5,843 bases of DNA from contig CAKXAF010000174.1 in assembly GCA_934869045.1 (NCBI GenBank), forward strand, positions 1 through 5,843. The letters run 5' to 3'. Position numbers and translations under genes: made by a program. How positions within the stretch are numbered: position 1 is the stretch's first letter; each line of letters begins with the position of its first letter. Below, piece by piece: positions 1 to 5,843 of this stretch. The stretch comes from an uncultured Nitrososphaerota archaeon. Lineage in GTDB: Bacteria; Bacillota; Clostridia; Oscillospirales; Ruminococcaceae. The notes beneath the pieces were generated by a model. The model was not told the origin of the DNA and searched no databases. It saw only the letters and a program-made list of their open reading frames with translations.

Positions 1-108
1 AACTGAAAAAGCTCATCCGGTGCGGCAGCGCGTCTCTTCGTCCCTACGCCGCGGCAGCTGTCCGTTCCATACGATGCCGGATCTCTTGTCAGAAAGCGGG
101 TGATTGCG
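1..108. other. 5' flank without an identifiable gene
   Basis: No recognisable gene lies here. Two forward readings are open from the window edge: one ends at TGA 101-103, inside the ribosome binding site of the regulator gene, and the other at TAG 135-137. Either could be the C-terminal tail of an upstream gene, and the first would fit a tightly packed operon. Their translations are arginine-, serine- and cysteine-rich with no familiar motif, so I do not call a CDS. I see no convincing promoter, so transcription of the regulator may start outside the window. Confidence 0.4.
93..104 (+). promoter_or_regulatory. Ribosome binding site that fixes the regulator start at ATG 109
   Basis: AAAGCGGGTGAT matches 10 of 12 bases of the anti-Shine-Dalgarno complement AAAGGAGGTGAT; the two mismatches are at 97-98. 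It sits about 6 bases before ATG 109. An in-frame GTG at 100-102 would give three more residues, but it lies inside this site and so is unlikely to be the start. Confidence 0.6.
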
Positions 109-2292
109 ATGAAATGGCTTCACAGCCGGTTGATTAGGAAAACCTTTGTATCCTATATGGCGCTGCTGTATGTGTTCCTGTTCTCCTTTGCTGTTTTTAC
201 CTTTCGGGATGTGAAAAAGAAGGCGAAGGAAGAGCTTGAAGACGACTGTCTTCGGGCGGCAAAATCCATGGCGTTTTCCATTGATCAAAATTTTTCACGG
301 ATTCAATCCACAGCTTTGAAGCTCTCCCAATTCCCCTGGGTTTGGAGCTTCAGCGTCACGGAGGATTCTTTTGAGGACCAGTTTCTTCCAATTCGACGTA
401 GGGAAATTGTGGGCGACTTGCAGATCATTGCGGAGAATGACAATCTCCTTCAGAATCTGACGGTCTTTTTTCCTCTTAAGGATGTGGCAGTATCCTCAAA
501 GGGATGGTTTGCCATTGATCGGTACCTTTCCATGGTCAGGAGCGATCTGCCGCAATTGTACGAAGCGCTCCATCTTCGCCGCGATTTTGACGTAGTTTAC
601 CTGGATCGTGAAGCGATGGACAAGAATCCGGTTATCTGGATGCTGGATACCCTGGATTACTCCTCTTCGCCGCGGATTCAGCTGGCGTTCAGCTTTGATA
701 AAAATACCCTGGCCAACTGGGTTTCAGAAATATCCTTCAGCCGCCTGTGCTCCTTTACGCTATACAGTGCAGAGGGGACTCCACTGGTCAAAATGTCCGG
801 CCCCAGGAGCGAAACGGCGGCCTCTAACATGCGCACCACCACGATTCCCGCAGACAGCTTTGGGTGGTATTATGAGATTTCTTACGATCCAACGCTGCTG
901 GAAGTTCCACTGGACAATTTTTTTCAATGGGTCTGGGTGTTTGCTATCGCCATGCTGGCGGGGCCATTTGCAGCATGGTTTTTGACCTACTGCAGCTACC
1001 GGCCCATTCAAACGCTTATGGAGAAAATTGGACAGAGCGGAAACCAGGATTCCTCCAATGAATACCGTGTGCTGGAGGATACATTTATGCGGCTTACGGA
1101 GGACAATTCCAACATGAAGCTGCAGGTCTCGGAATACCGGGAATTTGTCCAGCACGATCTGTCGATGCGGCTGCTGAAGGGGTATTTCGACCGGAGCGAG
1201 GTGTCCCGAGAGCTGGCCTATTACGGCATCGACTATAAGGAGGACAACCGGTTCTGTGTGCTGATTGTAACCGTGGCGAACCTGGGAGTGGCGGAAGATT
1301 CCAAGAGCGGTATGGACAGCCGTATGATGGCGACTTTGCTGCTTCGTCAGATATTGGAGGAAGGCCCCTATCAGAGCCGCATGATTCAGGTTCTGGATGA
1401 GGATGCGGTGGTGATCCTTTCCGACCAGAAAGCACCTCTGGAGGATGCCGCCCTAGACGATTACCTGAATGAGCTGAAGCACTCCACCGCTTTTTCGCTG
1501 GAGATCTGGCGCGGGCAAATCGAACCGCGGATTATCGGCATCAGCAAATCCTATCACGCCGCAAGAGAGCAGCGGTTTGCCGCCTCAGATCCGGCTCCTC
1601 TTGCGTCTCAAAAACAAGAGGCTTCTCTTTCCAGCTTTTATTATCCCACCGATTGGGAAATCCAACTGATCAACGGCGTCAAGGTGGGCAGCATGGATCT
1701 GGTTTTGAAGATCCTGAAGGAGCTACAGCAGGAAAATGAAAACCGTCACCTGGACAAAACTGCCAAGATTGCACTGTTCACCTCTCTGGAGGATACGGTT
1801 GTCCGGCTGGCGACGGAGCTGGGCGAGCAGGAAATATGTGTGTCGCCCCGTCCGGAGTGGGGAGGAGCCGCCGCCGGCTGGACGTGGGTCACAGACAGCC
1901 TGAAGCAGCTTTGCCAGCGGATGGAGCAGCGTAAAGATAAGGATCAGGATGTGGGAAGACAGATTTTGGCATATGTCCAGCAGAATTTCGAATCGGCAAA
2001 CCTGTCGCTGAAAGAGATTGCCCAGGAACTGGGGATTGCCTTGTCCACCGCCTCCAAGGCCTTTAAAAACGTGACCCAGATGAACTTTTACGACTATACC
2101 TGCCGCCTTCGGATGGAAAAGGTAAAGCGTCTGATGGCAGAAGGTCAGTTTTCCGTGCGGGCCCTCTGCAGCCAGGTGGGGTATGAGAATGAGTATTCCC
2201 TGCGGCGGACGTTTCAGCGCTATGAGGGAATTTCCATTACGGAATACCGAGAAAAAATAAAGCAAAACAAAGAAAGCGGAGAGAAAAAATGA
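109..2292 (+). CDS. Membrane-anchored AraC-family transcriptional regulator (YesN/YesS-like)
   Basis: A 727-residue one-component regulator that should sense a signal outside the membrane and bind DNA in the cytoplasm. A positively charged N-terminus precedes membrane segment 1 (about residues 13-33). An extracytoplasmic region of about 235 residues follows, resembling a Cache-type sensor in layout only. Membrane segment 2 spans about 271-293. A juxtamembrane helical segment starting at Y297-R298-P299 and a linker domain of about 250 residues lead to the AraC/XylS DNA-binding domain (about 614-722). Its first helix-turn-helix is near 632-653 (LSLKEIAQELG) and its second near 681-709, with the family's VGY motif at 690-692 and a phenylalanine-rich closing helix (TFQRYEG). 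The first recognition helix (STASKAFKNVTQ) departs from the common YLSrlFKk..G pattern. In Bacillota such proteins usually control adjacent sugar-uptake and glycoside hydrolase genes. The stop overlaps the next start (ATGA), implying translational coupling. The family call is secure; the ligand is unknown. Confidence 0.93.
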   Translation: MKWLHSRLIRKTFVSYMALLYVFLFSFAVFTFRDVKKKAKEELEDDCLRAAKSMAFSIDQNFSRIQSTALKLSQFPWVWSFSVTEDSFEDQFLPIRRREIVGDLQIIAENDNLLQNLTVFFPLKDVAVSSKGWFAIDRYLSMVRSDLPQLYEALHLRRDFDVVYLDREAMDKNPVIWMLDTLDYSSSPRIQLAFSFDKNTLANWVSEISFSRLCSFTLYSAEGTPLVKMSGPRSETAASNMRTTTIPADSFGWYYEISYDPTLLEVPLDNFFQWVWVFAIAMLAGPFAAWFLTYCSYRPIQTLMEKIGQSGNQDSSNEYRVLEDTFMRLTEDNSNMKLQVSEYREFVQHDLSMRLLKGYFDRSEVSRELAYYGIDYKEDNRFCVLIVTVANLGVAEDSKSGMDSRMMATLLLRQILEEGPYQSRMIQVLDEDAVVILSDQKAPLEDAALDDYLNELKHSTAFSLEIWRGQIEPRIIGISKSYHAAREQRFAASDPAPLASQKQEASLSSFYYPTDWEIQLINGVKVGSMDLVLKILKELQQENENRHLDKTAKIALFTSLEDTVVRLATELGEQEICVSPRPEWGGAAAGWTWVTDSLKQLCQRMEQRKDKDQDVGRQILAYVQQNFESANLSLKEIAQELGIALSTASKAFKNVTQMNFYDYTCRLRMEKVKRLMAEGQFSVRALCSQVGYENEYSLRRTFQRYEGISITEYREKIKQNKESGEKK
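2278..2283 (+). promoter_or_regulatory. Ribosome binding site of the isomerase gene, inside the regulator's 3' end
   Basis: GGAGAG ends 5 bases before ATG 2289 and lies within the last codons of the regulator. With the 4-base stop/start overlap at 2289-2292 it allows both independent initiation and reinitiation by ribosomes finishing the regulator. Confidence 0.6.
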
Positions 2293-3101
2293 ATCGATCG
2301 TATTATGGGCTTTCCAGTGCACTGTTTCCGGAGCCTTCACCGGCGGATTGGGAAGAGAGTCGGAGAGCAGGCTTCCAGGCAGTGGAATTATCCATAAGCT
2401 CCCATGGTTCCTGCGGCTGTCCGGAGGACTGCATCGAGATTGGCGGAAGGATTTCCGCTGGTATTCAGGAGGCCGGGCTGCTCCTGTGGACGGTTCACAT
2501 CCCTTATGGGCCGCAATGGGACCCCTCTGAAGCGGACCAGGCGGAGCACCGGGAAAACTGCGGGCGGATCCGAGCCGTGTTGGAGGAATCAGCCCGATGG
2601 GGGGCCAAAGGAGCAGTGCTTCACGGCAGCTATGAACCCGTTCCCCTGGAGGAGGCGCAGCGTGAAATCCGGCTGGAGCGCGCCCGGGAATCTGTGGCTT
2701 TTCTGGCAGAGGAGGCTGAAAAAATGGGCCTCTTTTTAGCGGTGGAGGATCTTCCACGGTCCTGCCTTGGCAACTGTTCCGGTGAATTGCAGGAGATTTT
2801 GGGAAACAGCGGAGCATCCGTCTGTTTTGACGTCAACCATTTGCTGTTGGAGAGCCATGCCAGCTTTTTAAGCGCGCTGGGCAGCCGGATTCGGACTCTC
2901 CATCTTTCGGATTATGATTTTCAGGACGAATGCCATTGGCTGCCAGGAGATGGAAAAATCGATTGGGTGAGCTTGGTGGATGGCCTGGAAAGTGCCGGAT
3001 ATGATGGGCCGCTGCTGTTTGAAATTTCTCATAGAAGGCTTACGGGTGTCCGTCCCGCCGATGTGTTGAAAAAATTTCAGCAGGCGCTGTCTCTCAGATG
3101 A
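2289..3101 (+). CDS. Sugar phosphate isomerase/epimerase-like TIM-barrel protein
   Basis: A 270-residue cytoplasmic protein of the xylose isomerase-like TIM-barrel family (AP endonuclease family 2 fold), which includes divalent-metal isomerases and epimerases for sugars, keto-sugars and inositols. Barrel-strand motifs appear in order: H70 in VHIPYG, H112 in LHGSYEP, E153 in AVEDLP, D181 and H184 in CFDVNH, H205 and D208 in LHLSDYD, H216 and D221 in HWLPGDGKIDW, and E245 in LFEIS. E153, D181, H205 and E245 sit where the family's metal ligands usually are, so the site looks intact. The length is normal and no signal peptide is visible. It is co-transcribed with the regulator (4-base overlap), and a terminator follows 35 bases after the stop. 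The likely role is converting a sugar or sugar acid released by the pathway, but the family is too diverse to name a substrate. A metal-dependent sugar dehydratase or a non-catalytic member are alternatives. Confidence 0.88.
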   Translation: MNRSYYGLSSALFPEPSPADWEESRRAGFQAVELSISSHGSCGCPEDCIEIGGRISAGIQEAGLLLWTVHIPYGPQWDPSEADQAEHRENCGRIRAVLEESARWGAKGAVLHGSYEPVPLEEAQREIRLERARESVAFLAEEAEKMGLFLAVEDLPRSCLGNCSGELQEILGNSGASVCFDVNHLLLESHASFLSALGSRIRTLHLSDYDFQDECHWLPGDGKIDWVSLVDGLESAGYDGPLLFEISHRRLTGVRPADVLKKFQQALSLR

Positions 3102-3135
3102 GTGCCTATATAATGAAGGAAAGCGGAAACAGTTG

Positions 3136-3177
3136 AATGCCGTCCGTCCCATTTTCGATGGGGCGGACGGCATTTTT
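3136..3177 (+). terminator. Strong rho-independent terminator of the regulator-isomerase operon
   Basis: The arms 3137-3152 and 3158-3173 form a 16-base-pair stem with one G-U wobble (3147 with 3163) and a 5-base loop (TTTCG, 3153-3157). The stem is GC-rich in its centre, and a run of five T (3173-3177) follows. On the opposite strand no T-run follows the hairpin, so it should stop forward transcription only. It separates the operon from the downstream secreted-protein gene. Confidence 0.92.
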
Positions 3178-3248
3178 GGGATTAGAGTAAGGCGAAAGAT
3201 TTCTGCTGTTCGCAATAGAAAGAGTCTTTTCGGTGCGATTTTCGTCGA

Positions 3249-3297
3249 ATTCTATCGCAGGATGAATCTGTACAAAAATCGAATAGAATCTTTTTTT
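3249..3297 (+). other. Weak hairpin followed by a T-run, possible secondary terminator
   Basis: ATTCTAT (3249-3255) is complementary to ATAGAAT (3283-3289), and a run of seven T (3291-3297) follows at once. CG pairs on the loop side could extend the stem past a bulge. The stem is AT-rich and the loop about 27 bases, so termination would be weak; it could back up the strong terminator upstream. Confidence 0.25.
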
Positions 3298-3312
3298 ATT
3301 TTCGCACAAATT

Positions 3313-3328
3313 TTTCCAAAAATGGAAA
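3313..3328. repeat. Inverted repeat upstream of the candidate promoter (possible operator)
   Basis: TTTCCAAAAATGGAAA is a perfect inverted repeat with 6-base arms and a 4-base spacer. Its centre is about 71 bases before the predicted transcription start, a usual place for an activator site. It lacks the central CG of a CcpA cre box. No protein can be assigned. Confidence 0.35.
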
Positions 3329-3356
3329 CTCCTGTGTAATAATAAAAAATAGTTCG

Positions 3357-3385
3357 TTGACAAAAGAGGAAAAACGTGTGAAAAT
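3357..3385 (+). promoter_or_regulatory. Candidate sigma-A promoter of the secreted-protein gene
   Basis: A perfect -35 box TTGACA (3357-3362) is followed after 17 bases by GAAAAT (3380-3385), which matches TATAAT at 4 of 6 positions. A TG one base before it (3377-3378) makes an extended -10. Transcription would begin near 3392, giving a leader of about 150 bases to TTG 3544 or about 210 to GTG 3601. The weak -10 hexamer suggests a need for activation, which is inference. Confidence 0.6.
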
Positions 3386-3424
3386 ATGTATCATTAAAAC
3401 AAAATAAATGAAAATATCATATTA
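3379..3424. repeat. Direct repeat overlapping the -10 region (possible operator)
   Basis: TGAAAATAT occurs at 3379-3387 and 3409-3417, exactly 30 bases apart, close to three helical turns. Each copy also carries TATCAT (3389-3394 and 3415-3420). The first copy covers the predicted -10 box and the second lies just after the predicted start. AT-rich DNA produces such repeats by chance, so this is tentative. Confidence 0.35.
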
Positions 3425-3531
3425 TAAATAGAAATTTTAGAGCATTTTTGTAACAGACGTTTTTAACTGACTCGCTTTTTATAACCATATGAAAAGTGCG
3501 CTCTCATATTATCGATAGAAAGCAGAGCAGC

Positions 3532-3546
3532 AGGAGGTGGGGCTTG
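3532..3546 (+). promoter_or_regulatory. Ribosome binding site and TTG: alternative start of the secreted-protein gene
   Basis: AGGAGGTGG (3532-3540) is a near-ideal ribosome binding site, with 6 bases between AGGAGG and TTG 3544. That codon is in frame with the secreted protein and would add 19 residues in front of its signal peptide. The in-frame stop TGA at 3490-3492 limits how far upstream the gene can start. Confidence 0.5.
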
Positions 3547-3584
3547 CCGGATACAGTTCGTAATGGAAACCAAGACGGGGACAG

Positions 3585-3590
3585 AGGAGG
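3585..3590 (+). promoter_or_regulatory. Ribosome binding site for the preferred GTG start of the secreted-protein gene
   Basis: A full AGGAGG lies 10 bases before GTG 3601. The spacing is slightly long but workable, and this start gives a compact, typical signal peptide. Confidence 0.55.
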
Positions 3591-3600
3591 CAGACAAGCA

Positions 3601-3705
3601 GTGGCAACGAAGAAACAGCGAAAGATCCAACTGAAAAGGGGACTCGCATCCCTTCTGGCGTTGAGCCTGGCGATTCCGACCGTGGGCTCTCTGACTGCAT
3701 TTGCA
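3601..3705 (+). other. Signal peptide of the secreted protein
   Basis: Residues 1-35 have a lysine/arginine-rich start (KKQRKIQLKR), a hydrophobic core and a small-residue cleavage site (A33-F34-A35, then G36). No cysteine follows the cleavage site directly, so this is a signal peptidase I type and not a lipoprotein. Whether the mature protein is anchored to the wall depends on the unseen C-terminus. Confidence 0.85.
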
Positions 3706-5843
3706 GGCCAAGAGATACATTTCAGCGATGAATGGGGACGCTGCACAGCGTGCAGCGAAGAAACGCCGCATTTGATCTATACAAAGGAGGATTTGGACAA
3801 AATCCGCACACACCTGGACGAAAACGGCCGCGTGACCGGCTATTTCCAACTGGCCAATGACATCGTTTTTGAGGAAGCAGACTTTGCGGTAGGCGGAGAT
3901 TTTTATCGGAACGGCCTGGGGTGGTTGCCCATCGGGGATGACGGGAGCACTGGCAGCAGCTATACGCCGGCCACGGCAGATATCTGGCTGGATGGCAATA
4001 ACTGCACGATCTCCGGACTGGAGATGCACTCCTTTTCCGATGACGTGATCCCTGAAACCCTGCCGCAGGGGATGCGGGATCTTTCATTTATTGCACGGCC
4101 AGGCAATGCGACGATCCAGAATCTCACCTTCGACGGCGCTTATATTGCCTCGCGCAAAGGGGCAGCCGTGGTATATGGAGCCGGTACAGCGGAAACAACG
4201 GTGCGCAATGTCACCGTCACCAATTCCACTGTGGTCAATATGGGCGGCGCCTCCGGGCAGACCGCTGTTTTTGCACGGATCGCCGGAGGCCTTCTTGAGG
4301 ATATAACCATTACAGACAGCGCCAATATTCGTACAGACCGGAACGGGAATACCTCTTCCGGCTGGGGACAGACCTTCTTTACAGGCAGGCTGCTGGAGAA
4401 CACGATCGTACGCAATATTACCATTCAGGACTGCGAACTGGATGCCTATGCGTACGCAGCGCTGTTTACCACAGATATGAGGAGCGGTGTCTGCATTGAT
4501 GGCGTTACGATCCGAAATCTGGCGGCAAACTGGTCGCATCACGCGATGTTCAGTTTTGCCGGCGAGATCTGGGACAGCGCCGTCCAGAACCCCAATGCGG
4601 ACCGCGAGAACATCTCGATCCGAAACGTCAGCCTTGAGGCTGACATGACCTATGGTGGGTCCAATTACTCCAGTCAGATCATCCCCGAGATGTCGGGATT
4701 TGAGATGCGGGATTCCGTCCTGGTTTACCGGCAGGATCTTCCGGTTGTGCTGACTGCGGCGGAAGGAACTGGAAATGCCGGGGAATTTGAAAATGTTTAT
4801 ATTGTCCGCATTCCGGAGGGCGGGGCGCGCTCGATCCTTTACTGCAAGGACGGGGAGGGGCAGAGCGAGGTGTCCATCCCGGAAACACTGAGTCTGGAGG
4901 CCGGCAGCACCTATCGCATTGCGGCGCTTCCCGGAGGAACCGTCAGCTATCAGAGCAGCGGAGCAGCTGTCTCCGTCGGCGCCGACGGCATGATCACTGC
5001 GGAGTCCGAAGGCAGCGCGGTTGTTACGGTGCTGGTGAAGATGTCGGATTCAGCGGAACCGGTTTCACTGGCGGAAATCGTGGTCACAGCCGGCAGCGCA
5101 GGGGGTCAAGTCGCGAAAACCGAGCTGCAAAGCCTTTACAATCAGCACAAGGAGAAGGAAAACAGCGGCTACACCAGTGAGAACTGGACGCTGTTCCAAA
5201 ATGCGCTGGCGGCGGCTTTTGCTGTTCTGAACAGAGAAACAGCGGATCAGGCGGCGGTAAATGCTGCAAAGTCCCAGCTGGAGGAAGCAGTTTCCGGTTT
5301 GAAAATACCGGAAGATTACACCAAGCTGACCATTGACGGCGCGGCCAACGCCGGGCTCTATGTGTCCGAAAACGCCAATTCTCTGCTGCAGCTGGCTCAA
5401 AAGGAGCTGCAGGACTTTGTGAAGAAGATCAGTGGAGCAGAACTGCCTGCAATCTCCACCCTTTCCGGCAGCGGACTCGAGATCGTTTTGGCTACGCCGG
5501 ACACGGTTCCGGAGATCACTGTCCTTTTTGCAGAGGATCTGGAATGGATCGGGGATACGGACGGATTTGCCATCCGTACCATGGAAAACAAGATCTACAT
5601 TCTCGCACAGGAGGCCCGGGGCGTTCTCAACGGCGTGTACGATTTCCTGGAGGAGAACGCCGGGATCCTCTGGACCCGGGGAGTGGAGGAGCTGGGAACC
5701 CTCTACGAGGAAGCTCCTACGATCAGCATTCAAAAAGCGGATTACCGCGAAAAATCCCCCTTCCAGCTGCGCGGATGGAATGCCTGCGGCCAAGGAGCTA
5801 CCGGCGTTCACCATTTTGATACCGCTACCCGCTGGTTCGAGGG
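3601..5843 (+). CDS. Large secreted multidomain putative glycoside hydrolase (beta-helix, Ig-like, FIVAR, GH67-N-like), 3' end beyond window
   Basis: The open frame runs off the window, giving at least 747 residues. A signal peptide (basic residues 4-13, hydrophobic core 15-34, likely cut after AFA at 35) shows export. Residues 58-90 (KEDLDKIR, then YFQLANDI) and 107-140 (GWLPIG, LDGNNCTISGL) match the opening of GLUG-type domains. About 170-403 form irregular beta-helix rungs such as VRNVTV (201), LEDITI (232), VRNITI (270) and IRNVSL (340). About 418-499 resemble a bacterial Ig-like (Big_2) domain. About 504-568 are a FIVAR module, with a tryptophan-containing central helix and an AAKSQLEEAVSGL end. 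About 573-715 resemble the GH67 N-terminal/GH20b alpha-beta domain (AQKELQDFVKKISGAELP; ARGVLNGVYDFLEENAGILW). LRGWN at 723-727 is where the catalytic or DUF4838 barrel should start. A C-x2-C pair (C48, C51) lies just after the cleavage site. The likely role is binding or cleaving a complex glycan at or outside the cell surface. GTG 3601 was chosen for its signal peptide; TTG 3544 is the alternative. Catalytic residues lie outside the window, so enzymatic activity is not shown. Confidence 0.88.
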   Translation, partial: MATKKQRKIQLKRGLASLLALSLAIPTVGSLTAFAGQEIHFSDEWGRCTACSEETPHLIYTKEDLDKIRTHLDENGRVTGYFQLANDIVFEEADFAVGGDFYRNGLGWLPIGDDGSTGSSYTPATADIWLDGNNCTISGLEMHSFSDDVIPETLPQGMRDLSFIARPGNATIQNLTFDGAYIASRKGAAVVYGAGTAETTVRNVTVTNSTVVNMGGASGQTAVFARIAGGLLEDITITDSANIRTDRNGNTSSGWGQTFFTGRLLENTIVRNITIQDCELDAYAYAALFTTDMRSGVCIDGVTIRNLAANWSHHAMFSFAGEIWDSAVQNPNADRENISIRNVSLEADMTYGGSNYSSQIIPEMSGFEMRDSVLVYRQDLPVVLTAAEGTGNAGEFENVYIVRIPEGGARSILYCKDGEGQSEVSIPETLSLEAGSTYRIAALPGGTVSYQSSGAAVSVGADGMITAESEGSAVVTVLVKMSDSAEPVSLAEIVVTAGSAGGQVAKTELQSLYNQHKEKENSGYTSENWTLFQNALAAAFAVLNRETADQAAVNAAKSQLEEAVSGLKIPEDYTKLTIDGAANAGLYVSENANSLLQLAQKELQDFVKKISGAELPAISTLSGSGLEIVLATPDTVPEITVLFAEDLEWIGDTDGFAIRTMENKIYILAQEARGVLNGVYDFLEENAGILWTRGVEELGTLYEEAPTISIQKADYREKSPFQLRGWNACGQGATGVHHFDTATRWFE

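Larger units (their letters stand above)
3178..3600. other. AT-rich intergenic region and leader of the secreted-protein gene
   Basis: About 420 bases with no supported gene; the short open frames here lack a matching ribosome binding site or cross the terminator hairpin. The sequence is much more AT-rich than the flanking genes. It holds a weak hairpin with a T-run, an inverted repeat, a candidate promoter with a direct repeat, the 8-base palindrome TATCGATA at 3510-3517, and two ribosome binding sites near its end. I recognise no tRNA and no riboswitch class. Confidence 0.7.

Noticed and set aside
1723..2817. A 364-residue open frame on the minus strand, antisense to the regulator and isomerase genes
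   Set aside because: It spans the junction of two well-supported forward genes. Its translation is rich in proline, arginine and serine with no motif, typical of a shadow of moderately GC-rich codons.
3109..3114. A perfect TATAAT just after the isomerase stop, as a possible promoter
   Set aside because: No -35-like hexamer lies 16-18 bases upstream, and any transcript would run almost at once into the terminator at 3136-3177.
3313..3328. The inverted repeat as a CcpA catabolite-response (cre) site
   Set aside because: The cre consensus has a central CG, which is absent here; the centre is all A.
3133..3339. A short forward open frame (68 codons) in the intergenic region
   Set aside because: It begins inside the terminator region, reads through the hairpin, and its translation resembles no protein.
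3563..3634. A small ATG-initiated frame (23 codons) overlapping the start of the secreted-protein gene, as a leader peptide
   Set aside because: The nearest good ribosome binding site is about 25 bases away and better placed for TTG 3544; the composition suggests no leader-peptide role.
3463..4029. A 188-residue minus-strand open frame opposite the start of the secreted-protein gene
   Set aside because: The forward frame has a signal peptide, ribosome binding sites and GLUG-like motifs; the reverse translation has no recognisable features.
5065..5814. A 249-residue minus-strand open frame opposite the FIVAR and GH67-N-like regions
   Set aside because: It is antisense to clearly recognisable domains and shows no motif of its own, so it is read as a shadow.

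Overview
This window looks like an accessory carbohydrate-utilisation locus from a Gram-positive anaerobe, most likely a gut Clostridia (Bacillota). The grounds are the strong AGGAGG-type ribosome binding sites, a YesN/YesS-like one-component AraC regulator with two membrane segments, a Gram-positive-style signal peptide, and a FIVAR module in a large secreted protein. Coding DNA is moderately GC-rich, while the intergenic region is markedly AT-rich. The genus cannot be named from the sequence alone.

Layout: positions 1-108 hold no identifiable gene. ATG 109 to 2292 encodes a 727-residue membrane-anchored AraC-family regulator with an extracytoplasmic sensor region. Its stop overlaps the start of the next gene (ATGA, 2289-2292), a 270-residue TIM-barrel sugar phosphate isomerase/epimerase-like protein (2289-3101). 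A strong rho-independent terminator at 3136-3177 closes this two-gene unit.

About 420 bases of AT-rich intergenic DNA follow. They hold a candidate sigma-A promoter (perfect TTGACA at 3357, extended -10 at 3380), an inverted repeat upstream of it, a direct repeat over its -10, and an untranslated leader of roughly 150-210 bases.

The third gene has no stop before the window end. It encodes a large exported multidomain protein of at least 747 residues: signal peptide, GLUG-like/parallel beta-helix region, bacterial Ig-like module, FIVAR module, then a GH67-N/GH20b-like domain typical of the region in front of a glycoside hydrolase or DUF4838 barrel. The window ends just as that barrel should begin.

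Working model (inference): the membrane regulator senses an extracellular signal, perhaps a glycan fragment, and controls local genes, possibly including the secreted protein. The secreted protein would bind or cut a complex glycan, and the TIM-barrel enzyme would process a released sugar or sugar acid. The substrate cannot be read from the sequence. All three genes point the same way; the minus-strand open frames look like shadows.
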